Assembly (NCBI GenBank): GCA_964361785.1
Contig: CAYIBX010000011.1
Span: forward strand, 1-37,788
DNA: 37,788 bases
Reading direction: 5' to 3'
Origin: UBA927 sp964361785
GTDB lineage: Bacteria > Patescibacteriota > Microgenomatia > UBA10105 > UBA927
This document shows, one piece after another, positions 14,607 to 23,367 of the stretch (position 1 is the first letter of the stretch; each line of letters begins with the position of its first letter). A program made the position numbers and the translations under genes. The notes beneath the pieces were generated by a model that ran no database searches, was not told the DNA's origin, and saw only the letters and a program-made list of their open reading frames with translations.

Positions 14607-16889
14607 ATGACTAAACCTAAGTACGTCCGTTGGTTTAAAGAAGTGGATAAAGAAGATATTGGCATCGTTGGCGGGAAGGGAGCGAATTTAGGAGAAATGA
14701 CCAAGGCTGGATTTCCAGTACCGAATGGATTTGTCGTTACCGCACAGGCCTACTTTCAATTTTTGGATGAATCAGGGCTTCGTGACGACCTTCATAGAAT
14801 TCTTCACGGATTAGATGTAGGAAACAGTGCTCATTTAGCAAAAGCTTCCAAGGACATTGAGCACAAAATTACGCACGCACGTTTCCCGCAAGAGATAGCT
14901 ACGGAGGTAATAAATGCATATTTGTCATTAGACAAAGGTAAAAATGTATTAGTCGCTGTAAGAAGCTCAGCCACCGCGGAGGATTTACCAACTGCATCAT
15001 TTGCAGGTCAGCAAGCAACGTTTTTAAATGTATCGGGTGAAGCGAATGTATTGGAAAAAATCAAAGAAGCGTGGGCGTCGCTTTTCACCGCCCGAGCGAT
15101 ATTTTATCGCGTGACCAATACGTTTGATCATTTCAAAGTCGGTATCGCAATACCTGTGCAAATAATGGTGCAATCTGACTACTCTGGCATCATGTTTACC
15201 CTTGATCCCGTGACTAATGACAAATCAAAAATCGTCGTTGACGCGATTATTGGCTTAGGTGAGATGATTGTGCAAGGATCAGTGACGCCAGATCATTTCA
15301 AAATTGATAAACAAGATAGAAAGATTATTGAAAAAGAAATTAACGTGCAGGAAAAAGTAATGCGTCGCAATGGCACCAAGACGCAGGTATTGGCACTCAC
15401 AAAACCTGAGGGAGGGAAGCAAAAAATATCAGATGAGATGGTTTTAAAAATTGCAGCTATTGGCGTAAAATTAGAAAAACATTATTATTTCCCACAGGAC
15501 GTCGAGTGGGCTATAGATAAAGGACACGTGTACATCGTGCAAACTAGACCCGTGACTACCACTGGTAGCTCTTTACGCAGTAAAGAGTCGGTAGTACTTA
15601 GTAAGAAGGAGCTATTGATAAAGGGCGACGCGGCAAGTCCCGGCATAGCATTTGGTCCGGCTAAAATTATTAGTGGCCCCAAAGAAATTGGGAAAATCCT
15701 CAAAGGTGATATTTTAGTCGCGCTGATGACAAATCCTGATTATGTACCCGCCATGAGAAAAGCAGTAGCGATCGTGACAGAGCGTGGTGGCCGTACATCA
15801 CACGCGGCTATCGTCTCTCGAGAGTTAGGTATTCCTGCAGTTGTTGGCGCTAAAGGCATTATGCAGGCGGTCAAAGACGACATGGTGATTACCGCTAATG
15901 GAACTACGGGAGAGGTATTTAAGGGAGCTGTCCACATTTCAAATGTGTCCCATGAGATCAATTTGCCCAATACGTCTCATGGAGAAAAGATTAAAACTGC
16001 CACAAAGCTGTATATCAATTTGGCAGAACCAGAAAGGGCTAATGAAGTGGCCAAAATGGACATTGATGGCATAGGGCTACTTCGCGCGGAGTTTATGATG
16101 GCAAGCATTGGTACGCATCCTAAAAAAATCATTGCGGACAAAAAGCAAGAACAATTTATCGAAGAACTTTCTATCGGCATGGAAACCATTTGTGAAGCGC
16201 TTGCCCCAAAACCTGTGGTGTATAGAGCTTCTGATTTTCGCACGAATGAATTTCGTAATCTAAAAGGAGGAGACCTCTATGAGCCCCAAGAGGATAATCC
16301 GATGCTAGGATTTCGTGGAGCAGCGCGCTATATTGCTGACCCTCGTGTGTTTGAATTGGAGCTCGAAGCCATAAAACGTGTACGAAATAAAAAAAACTTG
16401 AAGAATTTGCATCTTATGATTCCCTTCGTTCGCTCTCCATCTGAGCTTTTAGCCGTAAAAAAAATTGTTTCAGCAAACGGCTTGTCCCGATCCTCTGCAT
16501 TTAAGCTATGGATGATGGTCGAGTTGCCAACCAATGTCATAAGTATCGAAGAATTTTTGGACGTAGGGATAGATGGCATATCATTTGGCTCAAATGACCT
16601 TACCATGCTCGTTCTTGGGGCAGATCGAGATAATAGTGAAATAGCGTCTGCCTACAATGAAGTAGATCCTTCTCTCTTATGGTGTTATGAGCGAGTGATC
16701 ACTGCATGTAATAAACGTGGCGTTACAACCTCCATGTGCGGTCAGGCACCATCAGATTATCCAGAGCTTGTGCAAAAGCTTGTGGAGTGGGGAGTAACAA
16801 GCATGTCTGTAAACCGTGACGTAGCAGTCAGCGTACGACATTCTATCAAAGCAGCTGAACACGAACTTGTGGTAAAACGGTCTGTCTGA
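14607..16889 (+). CDS. ppsA: Phosphoenolpyruvate synthase
   Basis: Converts pyruvate and ATP to PEP, AMP and phosphate, the gluconeogenic entry step; in some lineages it runs in reverse to make ATP. The 760-aa protein begins with VGGKGANLGEMTKAGFPVP. The ATP-grasp domain includes VRSSATAEDLPTASFAGQQ. The swivelling domain carries the phosphohistidine H399 in GGRTSHAAIVSRELGIP, and the PEP/pyruvate barrel ends with the catalytic C711 in SMCGQAPSDYPE. Full-length and intact. It heads a co-directional operon with enolase (4-nt gap). Confidence 0.96.
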   Translation: MTKPKYVRWFKEVDKEDIGIVGGKGANLGEMTKAGFPVPNGFVVTAQAYFQFLDESGLRDDLHRILHGLDVGNSAHLAKASKDIEHKITHARFPQEIATEVINAYLSLDKGKNVLVAVRSSATAEDLPTASFAGQQATFLNVSGEANVLEKIKEAWASLFTARAIFYRVTNTFDHFKVGIAIPVQIMVQSDYSGIMFTLDPVTNDKSKIVVDAIIGLGEMIVQGSVTPDHFKIDKQDRKIIEKEINVQEKVMRRNGTKTQVLALTKPEGGKQKISDEMVLKIAAIGVKLEKHYYFPQDVEWAIDKGHVYIVQTRPVTTTGSSLRSKESVVLSKKELLIKGDAASPGIAFGPAKIISGPKEIGKILKGDILVALMTNPDYVPAMRKAVAIVTERGGRTSHAAIVSRELGIPAVVGAKGIMQAVKDDMVITANGTTGEVFKGAVHISNVSHEINLPNTSHGEKIKTATKLYINLAEPERANEVAKMDIDGIGLLRAEFMMASIGTHPKKIIADKKQEQFIEELSIGMETICEALAPKPVVYRASDFRTNEFRNLKGGDLYEPQEDNPMLGFRGAARYIADPRVFELELEAIKRVRNKKNLKNLHLMIPFVRSPSELLAVKKIVSANGLSRSSAFKLWMMVELPTNVISIEEFLDVGIDGISFGSNDLTMLVLGADRDNSEIASAYNEVDPSLLWCYERVITACNKRGVTTSMCGQAPSDYPELVQKLVEWGVTSMSVNRDVAVSVRHSIKAAEHELVVKRSV

Positions 16890-16893
16890 ATAT

Positions 16894-18174
16894 ATGGCAT
16901 CGGTCAATACTAATATATACTCCATTGCGTCAAGAGAAATCCTTGATTCTCGTGGTAATCCCACCATAGAAACACAGGTAATTTTAGAGAGCGGGTATCG
17001 TGGGGTCGCATCTTGTCCATCTGGCGCATCAATAGGCACCTATGAGGTTGTGGAGCTTCGAGATGCTGACCCCAAAAGATATGGCGGTCAAGGTGTCTTA
17101 AAGGCTGTATCCAATGTAAATACAACCATTCAAGAAAAATTAAGAGGAATGGATGCGTTGTCACAAGGAGTTATCGATAAAACACTTGTAGATCTAGATG
17201 GCACAAAAGATAAACATGCATTGGGAGCTAATAGTATATTAAGTGTTTCGCTCGCCGTATCTGTGGCAGCTTCAAATGCACTTCGTATGCCTCTGTATCG
17301 CTACTATAATTCACTTTTTGCTGCATATTGCCCTACCGAAATTACGAGAATTCCTTCGCCAACATTTAACATAATAAATGGTGGCAAACATGGAGCGGGG
17401 AATTTGGATTTTCAAGAATTCCATGTAATACCAGCAACGAACAAATCGTTTTCTCAAGCACTTCAGATGGGGGTTGAACTTTATAATGGAGTCAAGCAGA
17501 TACTTAAATACAGAAATGCAGTACACTCAGTGGGTGATGAAGGTGGATTTGCGCCTGACTTATTTACAAACGTAGATGCGCTGGCAATAATTATGGATGC
17601 TATACGAGCAAGTAAGTATCGGTATGGCGTGGATGTATTTATGGGTCTTGATTTGGCTGCAAACTATTTTTATGCGGACCACACATATCATATAAAAGAT
17701 CGTTCTCAACCTTATTCCGACCGTGATTTTGTTGTATATCTTAAAGACCTTTTTGTACAATATAAGCTTCTTGTTATCGAAGACGGATTGCATGAGGACG
17801 ATTGGGAACATTGGCAAAGCTTGACTAAGGAGCTAGGCAAAGACGTGTTGGTGGTCGGTGATGATCTTTTGGTGACCAATCCTGAGCGACTCAACAAAGC
17901 CATAGCACAAAAAGCCTGTACTGCGATACTGTTAAAACCCAATCAGATAGGAACGGTGAGTGAATTTTTTGCTGTGGCAACTATCGCGAAGCGCAATGAT
18001 ATAAAAACTATAGTTTCCCATAGAAGTGGAGAAACAAATGATACGTCGGTAGCTGACATTGCTGTCGCTATACAGTCTGACTATGTGAAATTTGGAGCTC
18101 CAGCTAGAGGCGAACGGGTAGCAAAATACAATCGATTACTTCAAATTGAACAGGAATTAATCGCAAAAAAATAA
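16894..18174 (+). CDS. eno: Enolase
   Basis: Interconverts 2-phosphoglycerate and PEP. The 426-aa protein shows IYSIASREILDSRGNPTIE, the mobile loop SGASIGTYEVVELRD (SGAST is usual, so Thr is Ile here), FNIINGGKHGAGNLDFQEF, VGDEGGFAPDL, the metal-binding VIEDGL and VGDDLLVTN, the signature LLKPNQIGTVSE and SHRSGETNDTSVADIAVA. It lies 4 nt after ppsA and 16 nt before gpmI, so PEP made by PpsA passes straight to this step. Confidence 0.96.
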   Translation: MASVNTNIYSIASREILDSRGNPTIETQVILESGYRGVASCPSGASIGTYEVVELRDADPKRYGGQGVLKAVSNVNTTIQEKLRGMDALSQGVIDKTLVDLDGTKDKHALGANSILSVSLAVSVAASNALRMPLYRYYNSLFAAYCPTEITRIPSPTFNIINGGKHGAGNLDFQEFHVIPATNKSFSQALQMGVELYNGVKQILKYRNAVHSVGDEGGFAPDLFTNVDALAIIMDAIRASKYRYGVDVFMGLDLAANYFYADHTYHIKDRSQPYSDRDFVVYLKDLFVQYKLLVIEDGLHEDDWEHWQSLTKELGKDVLVVGDDLLVTNPERLNKAIAQKACTAILLKPNQIGTVSEFFAVATIAKRNDIKTIVSHRSGETNDTSVADIAVAIQSDYVKFGAPARGERVAKYNRLLQIEQELIAKK

Positions 18175-18190
18175 ACACGTTTCTACTCGT

Positions 18191-19846
18191 ATGATAAAAC
18201 CTGTCGTTTTAATAGTGCTTGATGGGTGGGGCTTGGCTCCCCCTGGACCGGGAAATGCAATTTCATTAGCAACATTAACGCATATTCCGTATTTTTGGCA
18301 AAATTACCCGCACAGTCAATTGGACGCGTCTGGAGCGTCAGTAGGACTTCCTACAGGAGAAGACGGGAACACTGAAACGGGGCATATCAATATCGGCGCT
18401 GGGCGTGTGGTATATCAAGATTTACCCCGTATAAATATGGCGATTACCGATCGGTCATTTTTTACTAACGACGCATTTTTGGGCGCACAATCGTATGCGC
18501 AAGCGCACCAGAGTGCTATTCACATCATCGGATTATTATCAGATTCTGGCGTCCACGCGAGTCGCAATCACCTCTACGCATTACTGGAATTATTTAAAAA
18601 AAATCAGTGTAGCAGACCTGTATATTTACATCTTTTCACCGATGGAAGAGATAGTCCGATGAAAGCAGGTCTTCGATTTATCCGTGAAGTAGAAATTATG
18701 CTCACAAAAATTGGAATAGGAAAAATCGCTACCATGATGGGAAGATATTATGCAATGGATCGGGATAAGCGGTGGGAACGAACAGAACGCGCGTATGAAG
18801 CTCTGACAGAAATGATTAGCACACGTTCTCCAAGTGCTCTCAAGGCTATCGAAGCTGCATATAGCAATAATCTTACTGATGAGTTTATAGAACCTACGAT
18901 TATTAATGATTCTGATGGTAACCCGTTGCCTCGCATTGGTGCACATGATGCAGTAATTTTTTATAATTACCGGATCGATCGACCAAGACAACTAACACGT
19001 GCATTTGTGTTGCCGGATTTTGAAACACACAAGATGACCGAAGCGTTTGATCCGTATTCGGTCAAATATTATCACAAGCATATTGTGGAGGAAGTTACTG
19101 ATAGGATCGCCCCATTTACAAGAAAAATAGTATTACAGGACCTTTTTTTCGTAACGATGACAGAATATGAGCAAAATTTACCGACAGTTGTTGCATTTCC
19201 ATTGCAACCTATCGCTATGACATTGGGAAAAGTGTTCGAAATGATGAAAGTGCGGCAGCTTCGCGTTTCTGAATCGGAGAAAGAACGGTTCGTTACGTAT
19301 TATTTTAATGGCATGCATGAAGCGCCGTTTTCTCAAGAAGATCACCTCATCATCCCATCACCAACCGTAGTTACGTATGACCTAAAACCCGAAATGTCTA
19401 TCCAGCAAATTACCCAACGCGTTCTTGACCGATTGGTAAGTGATGTGTATTCGTTTATCCTTATAAATATAGCAAACCCTGACATGGTAGGACACACAGG
19501 AAATATCAAAGCGGCCATAAAGGCCTGTGAAATAACAGATGCGTGTGTCGGGAAAATAGCTACTCTCACCTTGTCGCTTGGTGGGACCTGTATCATTACT
19601 GCAGATCATGGCAACGTAGAGGAAATGCTTGGATCTAATAATGAGGTGGACACAGAACATTCTACGTTTCCTGTTCCAATTATTATTATCAACGCTTGTT
19701 ATGAAAAACAATCGATCAGTATTCCCAAAGGGAAGTTATCTGATATCGCACCGACGATTCTCTCACTTATGGACATACCTATCCCACCGCAGATGACGGG
19801 CGTCAATTTATTGGCTGACGTTGCTATACGTCAAAAAGCAAGTTAA
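18191..19846 (+). CDS. gpmI: Cofactor-independent phosphoglycerate mutase, Thr at the nucleophile position
   Basis: Interconverts 2- and 3-phosphoglycerate without 2,3-bisphosphoglycerate. The 551-aa alkaline-phosphatase-superfamily enzyme keeps the metal ligands and phosphate/substrate residues in VLDGWG, SDSGVHASRNHL, FTDGRDSP, MGRYYAMDRDKRWER, NYRIDRPRQL, NPDMVGHTGN, TADHGNVEEM and TEHST. The nucleophile motif, normally GNSEVGH, reads GNTETGH, so Thr61 replaces the catalytic Ser. Thr is the nucleophile in other superfamily members such as phosphopentomutase, so it may well be active. The family assignment is certain; the effect of the substitution is open. Confidence 0.94.
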   Translation: MIKPVVLIVLDGWGLAPPGPGNAISLATLTHIPYFWQNYPHSQLDASGASVGLPTGEDGNTETGHINIGAGRVVYQDLPRINMAITDRSFFTNDAFLGAQSYAQAHQSAIHIIGLLSDSGVHASRNHLYALLELFKKNQCSRPVYLHLFTDGRDSPMKAGLRFIREVEIMLTKIGIGKIATMMGRYYAMDRDKRWERTERAYEALTEMISTRSPSALKAIEAAYSNNLTDEFIEPTIINDSDGNPLPRIGAHDAVIFYNYRIDRPRQLTRAFVLPDFETHKMTEAFDPYSVKYYHKHIVEEVTDRIAPFTRKIVLQDLFFVTMTEYEQNLPTVVAFPLQPIAMTLGKVFEMMKVRQLRVSESEKERFVTYYFNGMHEAPFSQEDHLIIPSPTVVTYDLKPEMSIQQITQRVLDRLVSDVYSFILINIANPDMVGHTGNIKAAIKACEITDACVGKIATLTLSLGGTCIITADHGNVEEMLGSNNEVDTEHSTFPVPIIIINACYEKQSISIPKGKLSDIAPTILSLMDIPIPPQMTGVNLLADVAIRQKAS

Positions 19847-19862
19847 ACTAACATGCAAAGAT

Positions 19863-21596
19863 ATGTCTACAAAAGTTACCACAATTAAAAAAATATTTGC
19901 TTCTCACGATCACCATAATTTGTCTGATTATAAAGATGCAGTGCAGTCCTTTACATGGAAAGAAGGCAGGGGCCACGTATCGTGGTTTGGATCAAAAATT
20001 AATGCTGCTTACATTGCGGTTGATAGACACGCGCTTACGTGGCGCAAAAATAAAATTGCGCTGTATTGGGAAGACGAAGCAGGTCTTCGCAAGGAATATA
20101 CGTTTCAGGAACTTTCTGAAAATTCAAATAGGTTGGCAAATATTTTACATGATTTTGGTGTGGATCGTGGAGATCGGGTATTTATCTTTTTGCCTCGCAT
20201 TCCAGAACTTTTCTTTTCTTTTTTAGGAATCCTTAAAATTGGCGCAATCGCAGGGACGCTGTTTAGTGCGTTTCAAGAGCAGGCGCTATTTGATCGACTT
20301 GAAAATAGTGGAGCATCTGTGGTGATTACGGATAGCACTCTTAAACTTCGTGTCGACTCTGTGCGAAAACGATTACCAGAATTAAAACACGTGTTGGTCG
20401 TCGACACAAAAGAATTTCAAACATCATTTAATCATGCTTCAATAGATTTTCGTGTGGCGCACATGGATCCTGATGATTATGCATTTATGTTGTACACCTC
20501 AGGAACGACAGGCAAACCCAAAGGAGTCGTACATTCCCATAGAGCTATCATTCAACAACACATGACTTCCTACTGGGTGCTGGATCTTCGGGATTCTGAT
20601 ACTTACTGGTGTACGGCAGATCCTGGTTGGGTAACGGGTATAGCATATGAAATTTTAGGCAGTTGGTCCTGTGGTGTGACGACATTTGTATATGCAGGCA
20701 GATTTGATCCCAAAAAGTGGTATGAATTAATAGCGAAATATAATATCTCAGTTTGGTATACCGCTCCAACTGCAATACGTATGCTTATGGCTCAGGGACA
20801 CGCACTTGCCAAATCACATGATTTATCGAGCCTACGGCATTTATGTTCTGTCGGTGAGCCACTAAACCCAGAAGCCATTCGGTGGGGTCTTACCGCATTT
20901 GGTCTTCCGTTTCACGATACGTGGTGGCAGACAGAAACAGGAGCGATGTGTATCGTTAATTTCCCAAGTTTGCCAATAAAAATTGGTTCAATGGGAAAAC
21001 CCATACCAGGGCTTATTGCCGCTATCGTTGATGATCAAGGACGAGAAGTTAAGGTAGGGACAGAAGGCAACATCGCCCTCAAGCCCCCTTGGCCATCGAT
21101 GATGAAAACCATCTGGCGAAGGCCGTTTAAATATAAAAGTTATTTTAATAACGGCTGGTATATAAGCGGCGATAGAGGTGTCATGGATAAAGACGGCTAT
21201 TTTTGGTTTATAGGCCGTGCTGATGATGTCATAAAAACTTCAGGCGAACGCGTAGGGCCTTTTGAAGTGGAATCATCATTAGTAGAATACAAAGGCGTGG
21301 TAGAAGCAGGCGTCATAGGGAAGCCTGATGCATTGAGGGGAGAAATCATCAAAGCATTTGTAGTACTGGATACGACAATGCAAGCGAAACTCAAAACTGA
21401 AAAAGAAAAAGATGCATTTAAAGAAGAACTTTCACTATATGTCAAAAAGCATCTTGCAGGCCACGCGTATCCAAGAGAGATAGAATTTATCGATAAACTT
21501 CCAAAGACGAGGTCAGGCAAAATCATGAGGCGAATATTAAAAGCCAAAGATTTGGGATTACCTATCGGAGATACTTCAACACTTGAGGAATATTGA
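19863..21596 (+). CDS. acs: Acetyl-CoA synthetase (AMP-forming)
   Basis: Activates acetate, or a similar short acid, with ATP and CoA to acyl-CoA. The 577-aa protein carries the adenylation P-loop YTSGTTGKPKGVVHSHRA, TADPGWVTGIAYEILGSW, the DTWWQTETGA motif of acetyl-CoA synthetases, the hinge region DGYFWFIGRADDVIKTSGERVGP (in part) and the C-terminal catalytic Lys in KTRSGKIMRR. It is shorter at the N terminus than E. coli Acs, resembling gram-positive AcsA. The ATG at 19863 follows the gpmI stop by 16 nt; an ATG at 19821 inside gpmI is possible but adds residues unlike the family. Last gene of the carbon operon. Confidence 0.9.
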   Translation: MSTKVTTIKKIFASHDHHNLSDYKDAVQSFTWKEGRGHVSWFGSKINAAYIAVDRHALTWRKNKIALYWEDEAGLRKEYTFQELSENSNRLANILHDFGVDRGDRVFIFLPRIPELFFSFLGILKIGAIAGTLFSAFQEQALFDRLENSGASVVITDSTLKLRVDSVRKRLPELKHVLVVDTKEFQTSFNHASIDFRVAHMDPDDYAFMLYTSGTTGKPKGVVHSHRAIIQQHMTSYWVLDLRDSDTYWCTADPGWVTGIAYEILGSWSCGVTTFVYAGRFDPKKWYELIAKYNISVWYTAPTAIRMLMAQGHALAKSHDLSSLRHLCSVGEPLNPEAIRWGLTAFGLPFHDTWWQTETGAMCIVNFPSLPIKIGSMGKPIPGLIAAIVDDQGREVKVGTEGNIALKPPWPSMMKTIWRRPFKYKSYFNNGWYISGDRGVMDKDGYFWFIGRADDVIKTSGERVGPFEVESSLVEYKGVVEAGVIGKPDALRGEIIKAFVVLDTTMQAKLKTEKEKDAFKEELSLYVKKHLAGHAYPREIEFIDKLPKTRSGKIMRRILKAKDLGLPIGDTSTLEEY

Positions 21597-21600
21597 AAAA

Positions 21601-21912
21601 CTATTGTCCAATTTCTTCTTCTGTAAGCGGTTGATTAGGAAAATACCTACTAATCAGTTTTACTACAGCAGCTCTATGAGTTCCTCTATCACCTTGAGCT
21701 TCACTAGCAGTGTCGCATAGGGATTTACCTGTAAGTACAATATTTTCACGAGAAACAGGTTCTTGTCTGAATAATCTTTCTTTAAAATAATCCAATGTGT
21801 TTGAATCTACTAAATGGAGAGTTTCTTGAGTGGTATAAGATGCTGGATTAAATCGATTTGGCACATGCACCCCATCACTAAATATGCTATTTAAAGGCTT
21901 ACATTCAAACAT
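21601..21912 (-). CDS. Hypothetical protein, 103 aa
   Basis: I do not recognise this family. It is a soluble, polar protein with no signal peptide or membrane segment; it has FKERLFRQEPVSRENIVLTG in the middle and ends ISRYFPNQPLTEEEIGQ. It is convergent with acs (4-nt gap) and follows rsmI on the same strand after a 24-nt gap. It has its own near-consensus promoter (21920-21948) ending 7 nt before the ATG. That promoter is the best argument that the gene is real and well expressed. Confidence 0.65.
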   Translation of the reverse strand: MFECKPLNSIFSDGVHVPNRFNPASYTTQETLHLVDSNTLDYFKERLFRQEPVSRENIVLTGKSLCDTASEAQGDRGTHRAAVVKLISRYFPNQPLTEEEIGQ

Positions 21913-21919
21913 GACCCAT

Positions 21920-21948
21920 AGTATATCAATTAATAGTTATATTGTCAA
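21920..21948 (-). promoter_or_regulatory. Near-perfect sigma-70 promoter for the 103-aa gene
   Basis: On the minus strand: TTGACA (21948-21943), 17-bp spacer, TATACT (21925-21920). The ATG at 21912 lies 7 nt after the -10, so the transcript should begin at or next to the start codon. The promoter overlaps the 3' end of rsmI. Confidence 0.75.
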
Positions 21949-22641
21949 TAATAGGACAATTTCTCCTTTGATTATTTGAAAATGTGTGAGCGCTTCAGTA
22001 ATGGTGCCATGCAAGTATTCTTCGTGTATTTTGGTTAACTCGCGGCAAATTACTACATTAATATCTCCAAATACCTCTTTGGCGTCATGAAGTACTGCAT
22101 GAAGATTGTGGGGAGCGCAGTAGTAGATTATCGTTGGTTTAGGGTGAAGTGTATTCATTGACTCAAGAACGGATGTAAATTGTTTGAGGCGTGTGGATTG
22201 TTTTTCGGGTGGGTAACCAAAAAACATAAATGAACTTACAGGAAGACCTGAAAATGAGAGTGCCGCAATTGCAGCATTTGGTCCCGGAATCGCGATGATT
22301 GGTACATTTCGTTTCCTCGCTTCGTGTACGAGAACATACCCCGGATCAGAGATTAATGGAGTACCCGCATCAGAGACCAGCGCCACGTCAGAAACATTGA
22401 GTAGTTCAATTATTTCTGGTGTTTTAGATTGTTCTACTTGATCATAATAAGAAATAAGTCTTGGGGTAGTGGTCGTTTCAATTATAGTGCCATAGCGTTT
22501 TTTAAGTTCTTTTAATAACATTCCAGTTCGTCTTGTATCCTCACATGCGATATAGGGAGAGGCAAACAAGATGCGCAACGCACGAAACGATATATCTTCG
22601 AGATTCCCAATCGGCGTTGCCACAACGTAGAGCGTTCCCAT
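21937..22641 (-). CDS. rsmI: 16S rRNA (cytidine-1402-2'-O)-methyltransferase
   Basis: Methylates the ribose of C1402 in 16S rRNA at the decoding centre, using SAM. The 234-aa protein opens with the family's LYVVATPIGNLEDISFRAL and shows IACEDTRRTG, LVSDAGTPLISDPGYVLV and IAIPGPNAAIAALSFSGLP, hallmarks of the tetrapyrrole-methylase fold in RsmI. It is somewhat shorter than E. coli RsmI at the C terminus, as in many small genomes. It is divergent from the DedA gene, with only 38 bp between the start codons. Confidence 0.95.
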   Translation of the reverse strand: MGTLYVVATPIGNLEDISFRALRILFASPYIACEDTRRTGMLLKELKKRYGTIIETTTTPRLISYYDQVEQSKTPEIIELLNVSDVALVSDAGTPLISDPGYVLVHEARKRNVPIIAIPGPNAAIAALSFSGLPVSSFMFFGYPPEKQSTRLKQFTSVLESMNTLHPKPTIIYYCAPHNLHAVLHDAKEVFGDINVVICRELTKIHEEYLHGTITEALTHFQIIKGEIVLLLTI

Positions 22642-22647
22642 ATCGCG

Positions 22648-22653
22648 ATTATA
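22648..22653 (-). promoter_or_regulatory. Extended -10 of rsmI
   Basis: On the minus strand TATAAT, preceded by TGG (TGn extended -10), ends 6 nt before the rsmI ATG. There is no good -35. A leaderless mRNA is predicted. Confidence 0.65.
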
Positions 22654-22666
22654 CCATTGTCTATGC

Positions 22667-22672
22667 TATTAT
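22667..22672 (+). promoter_or_regulatory. -10 of the dedA gene
   Basis: TATTAT, ending 7 nt before the ATG at 22680. It faces away from the rsmI promoter, with 13 bp between the two -10 boxes, so the polymerase footprints must overlap. Confidence 0.5.
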
Positions 22673-22679
22673 TAGGCGT

Positions 22680-23366
22680 ATGGAATTCATGAAGGCCTTT
22701 ATTGATTATGTCATGCATCTTGATAGAAATTTGACTATATTGGTGAATCAATACGGAGTTATTACGTATGCGATTCTTTTTATGATCGTATTTGCAGAGA
22801 CAGGACTTGTAATTTTGCCATTTCTTCCGGGGGACTCACTATTATTTGCCGCAGGAGCCATTGCGGCCTTAGGGTCGCTTCATATAGGTCTTGTCGTCTT
22901 AATCCTTATGAGTGCGGCCATTGTGGGAGATACCGTAAATTATTGGATTGGACACTACTTTGGGAGAAAAATAGTGGATAATCCACATATCAAATTTATT
23001 AACCAAGAACATATTGACAAAACGGAGCAATTTTATAAAAAATATGGTGCTAAAACGATTATATTAGCGCGTTTCGTGCCTATTATCCGAACGTTTGCTC
23101 CGTTTGTCGCGGGTGTAGGCAAGATGCATTACAAAACATTCATAATCTATAATCTCGCAGGGGGCGTTCTATGGGTGAGTTTGTTTACGTTGGCTGGATT
23201 CTTTTTTGGTAATCTTCCATTTATCAAAGAAAATTTTCATTATGCAATCTTTGCCATCATCGGTCTTTCCGTCTTACCAATGATCTATGAATACATTCAG
23301 CATAAACGAAATCCGGATGTTCCCGGGATTGCGACCAAGGATCTTCCAGAGATCATCAACCAATAA
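22680..23366 (+). CDS. DedA-family (SNARE-associated/VTT domain) membrane protein
   Basis: A polytopic inner-membrane protein of 228 aa. DedA proteins act as lipid scramblases/flippases, including undecaprenyl-phosphate recycling. Conserved segments: the acidic FAETGLVILPFLPGDSLLF, GDTVNYWIGHYFGRK, and the Arg-containing FYKKYGAKTIILARFVPIIRTFAPFVAG, then a closing membrane helix. The frame is open from 22533, but that extension is antisense to rsmI; the ATG at 22680 follows a -10 and gives the normal N terminus. It is convergent with lexA, 1 nt apart. Confidence 0.92.
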   Translation: MEFMKAFIDYVMHLDRNLTILVNQYGVITYAILFMIVFAETGLVILPFLPGDSLLFAAGAIAALGSLHIGLVVLILMSAAIVGDTVNYWIGHYFGRKIVDNPHIKFINQEHIDKTEQFYKKYGAKTIILARFVPIIRTFAPFVAGVGKMHYKTFIIYNLAGGVLWVSLFTLAGFFFGNLPFIKENFHYAIFAIIGLSVLPMIYEYIQHKRNPDVPGIATKDLPEIINQ

Positions 23367-23367
23367 T

